Shown: piece after piece, positions 63,705 through 64,000 of the stretch | How the letters are laid out: each line of letters opens with the position of its first letter | Numbering within the stretch: the stretch's first letter is position 1 | Assembly (NCBI GenBank): GCA_000171875.1 | Contig: ABHI01000002.1 | Location: 62,001 to 126,000 of the forward strand | DNA from: Flavobacteriales bacterium ALC-1 | Lineage (GTDB): Bacteria > Bacteroidota > Bacteroidia > Flavobacteriales > Flavobacteriaceae | Direction: 5' to 3' | Length of the DNA: 64,000 bases | Made by a program: the position numbers and the translations under genes | The notes under the pieces: model-generated | What the model was told of the DNA's origin: nothing | What the model saw: the letters and a program-made list of their open reading frames with translations, nothing else | The model's database searches: none

Positions 63705-63788
63705 CTACTTTAAAAGAGTAGTGCTCTAACCAAACTGAGCTACAATAGCCAAGGATTTATCCAAGCTACTGATCGGATTCGAACCGAC
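63705..63788 (-). ncRNA. Permuted tRNA-like unit 2 (Lys TTT anticodon), 84 nt
   Basis: Reading the minus strand: T arm GTCGG-TTCGAAT-CCGAT (63788-63772); acceptor 3' strand CAGTAGC (63771-63765); 15-nt linker; acceptor 5' strand GCTATTG (63749-63743), pairing 7 of 7 with CAGTAGC (one G-T); TA at the U8-A9 place; D arm GCTCAGTTTGGTTAGAGC with GG; A; anticodon arm CTACT-CTTTTAA-AGTAG with Lys anticodon TTT. Read as a normal tRNA the acceptor does not pair. No CCA end is possible because the acceptor is closed by the linker. Confidence 0.75.
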
Positions 63789-63872
63789 GACAGCTACGAT
63801 CTATTGCTTCACCGCTAAGCTACTTCCCCTTGTTTTATTGTCTTTTGAGGGGAAGGTGAGATTCGAACTCAC
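63789..63872 (-). ncRNA. Permuted tRNA-like unit 1 (CGT-like anticodon), 84 nt
   Basis: Reading the minus strand: T arm GTGAG-TTCGAAT-CTCAC (63872-63856); acceptor 3' strand CTTCCCC (63855-63849); 19-nt linker; acceptor 5' strand GGGGAAG (63829-63823), perfect 7 bp, extended to 8 by T-A; TA; D arm GCTTAGCGGTGAAGC; anticodon-arm-like AATAG-ATCGTAG-CTGTC (4 of 5 pairs, anticodon CGT). Same order and same 84-nt length as unit 2, joined without a gap. Confidence 0.75.
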
Positions 63873-64000
63873 GTACATAGAACTGGTGGTTTTTATTTTG
63901 GTAAAAAACCGTAACCTTCAAGTCTAGTTGTATATAAAAACATCATACATCTCTGCAACGTTTTACACAATAGTGCTATACCGAAACACCCAACAAGACC
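63873..64000 (-). ncRNA. Upstream part of the tRNA-like RNA, unresolved
   Basis: Minus strand: hairpin GGTTTTT/AAAAACC (63888-63910) ahead of unit 1, and near the window edge a D-arm-like segment GTGTTTCGGTATAGCAC (GTG/CAC stem, loop with CGGTA). No ORF is supported. This suggests at least one more tRNA-like unit that runs beyond the window, but no full unit can be drawn. Confidence 0.4.

Noticed and set aside
63705..63872. Two ordinary tRNA genes on the minus strand (Thr-like and Lys)
   Set aside because: In normal order the acceptor strands do not pair, the first lacks a variable loop, and no T arm with TTC follows the Lys anticodon arm; pairing is complete only in the permuted order.
63600..64000. 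A permuted tmRNA
   Set aside because: No tag-peptide reading frame or tmRNA 5' signature was found, and two T arms with two acceptor hairpins in tandem do not fit one tmRNA.

Overview
The window is about 33% GC and packed with genes typical of a marine Flavobacteriaceae (Bacteroidota) chromosome: TonB-dependent receptor with FecI/FecR, many lipoproteins with short signals, the flavobacterial NAD-dependent L-threonine dehydrogenase, DUF5777 and YceI proteins, and promoters with the Bacteroidota -7 element TAnnTTTG. Genus cannot be fixed from the sequence alone. No insertion sequence, prophage, CRISPR array or rRNA was seen. One ordinary tRNA (Asn, GTT) is present.

Layout. 1-6.2 kb: end of a radical SAM gene, an AraC regulator, HD hydrolase, soluble acyl-ACP desaturase, PlsC acyltransferase, bacilliredoxin and a TerB/DnaJ protein. 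6.2-8.8 kb: an ECF sigma factor with a large membrane partner, bracketed by two oppositely oriented copies of a palindromic repeat. 8.8-14.7 kb: a seven-gene minus-strand metal-uptake operon led by a DtxR/MntR-type regulator with a 24-bp palindrome in front of it; one permease appears to start with ATT. 15-19.6 kb: a lipoprotein/OmpA operon. 19.8-22.2 kb: feoA-feoB and a 45-residue Cys-rich FeoB partner. 22.3-38 kb: SCO1, RseP, tRNA-Asn, threonine dehydrogenase, M13 peptidase, and housekeeping genes (yicC, gmk, nadD, yraN). 38-47.7 kb: serine hydrolases, an alpha/beta hydrolase, HEAT-repeat protein and a second ECF operon. 47.8-55 kb: metG and a tandem pair of large MG2/plug-domain proteins. 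55-58.7 kb: FecI-FecR-FecA type system. 58.8-62.1 kb: a five-gene envelope operon (acidic lipoprotein, OB-fold protein, DUF5777 barrel, haem c lipoprotein, YceI).

The most unusual part is the right edge. A minus-strand gene for a soluble Band 7/slipin protein with three repeated N-terminal beta modules is preceded by at least 760 bp without a gene. This stretch holds a string of tRNA-like parts: T arms with perfect TTCGAAT loops, D arms with GG, U8-A9 equivalents, and anticodon arms with canonical Lys(TTT) and Asp(GTC) loops. The parts are circularly permuted: T arm, acceptor 3' strand, closed linker, acceptor 5' strand, D arm, anticodon arm. Two consecutive units are exactly 84 nt each and their acceptor strands pair 7 of 7 only in the permuted order. 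I interpret this as an RNA of tRNA mimics linked to slipin, possibly part of an RNA-repair or anticodon-nuclease sensing system that continues beyond the window.
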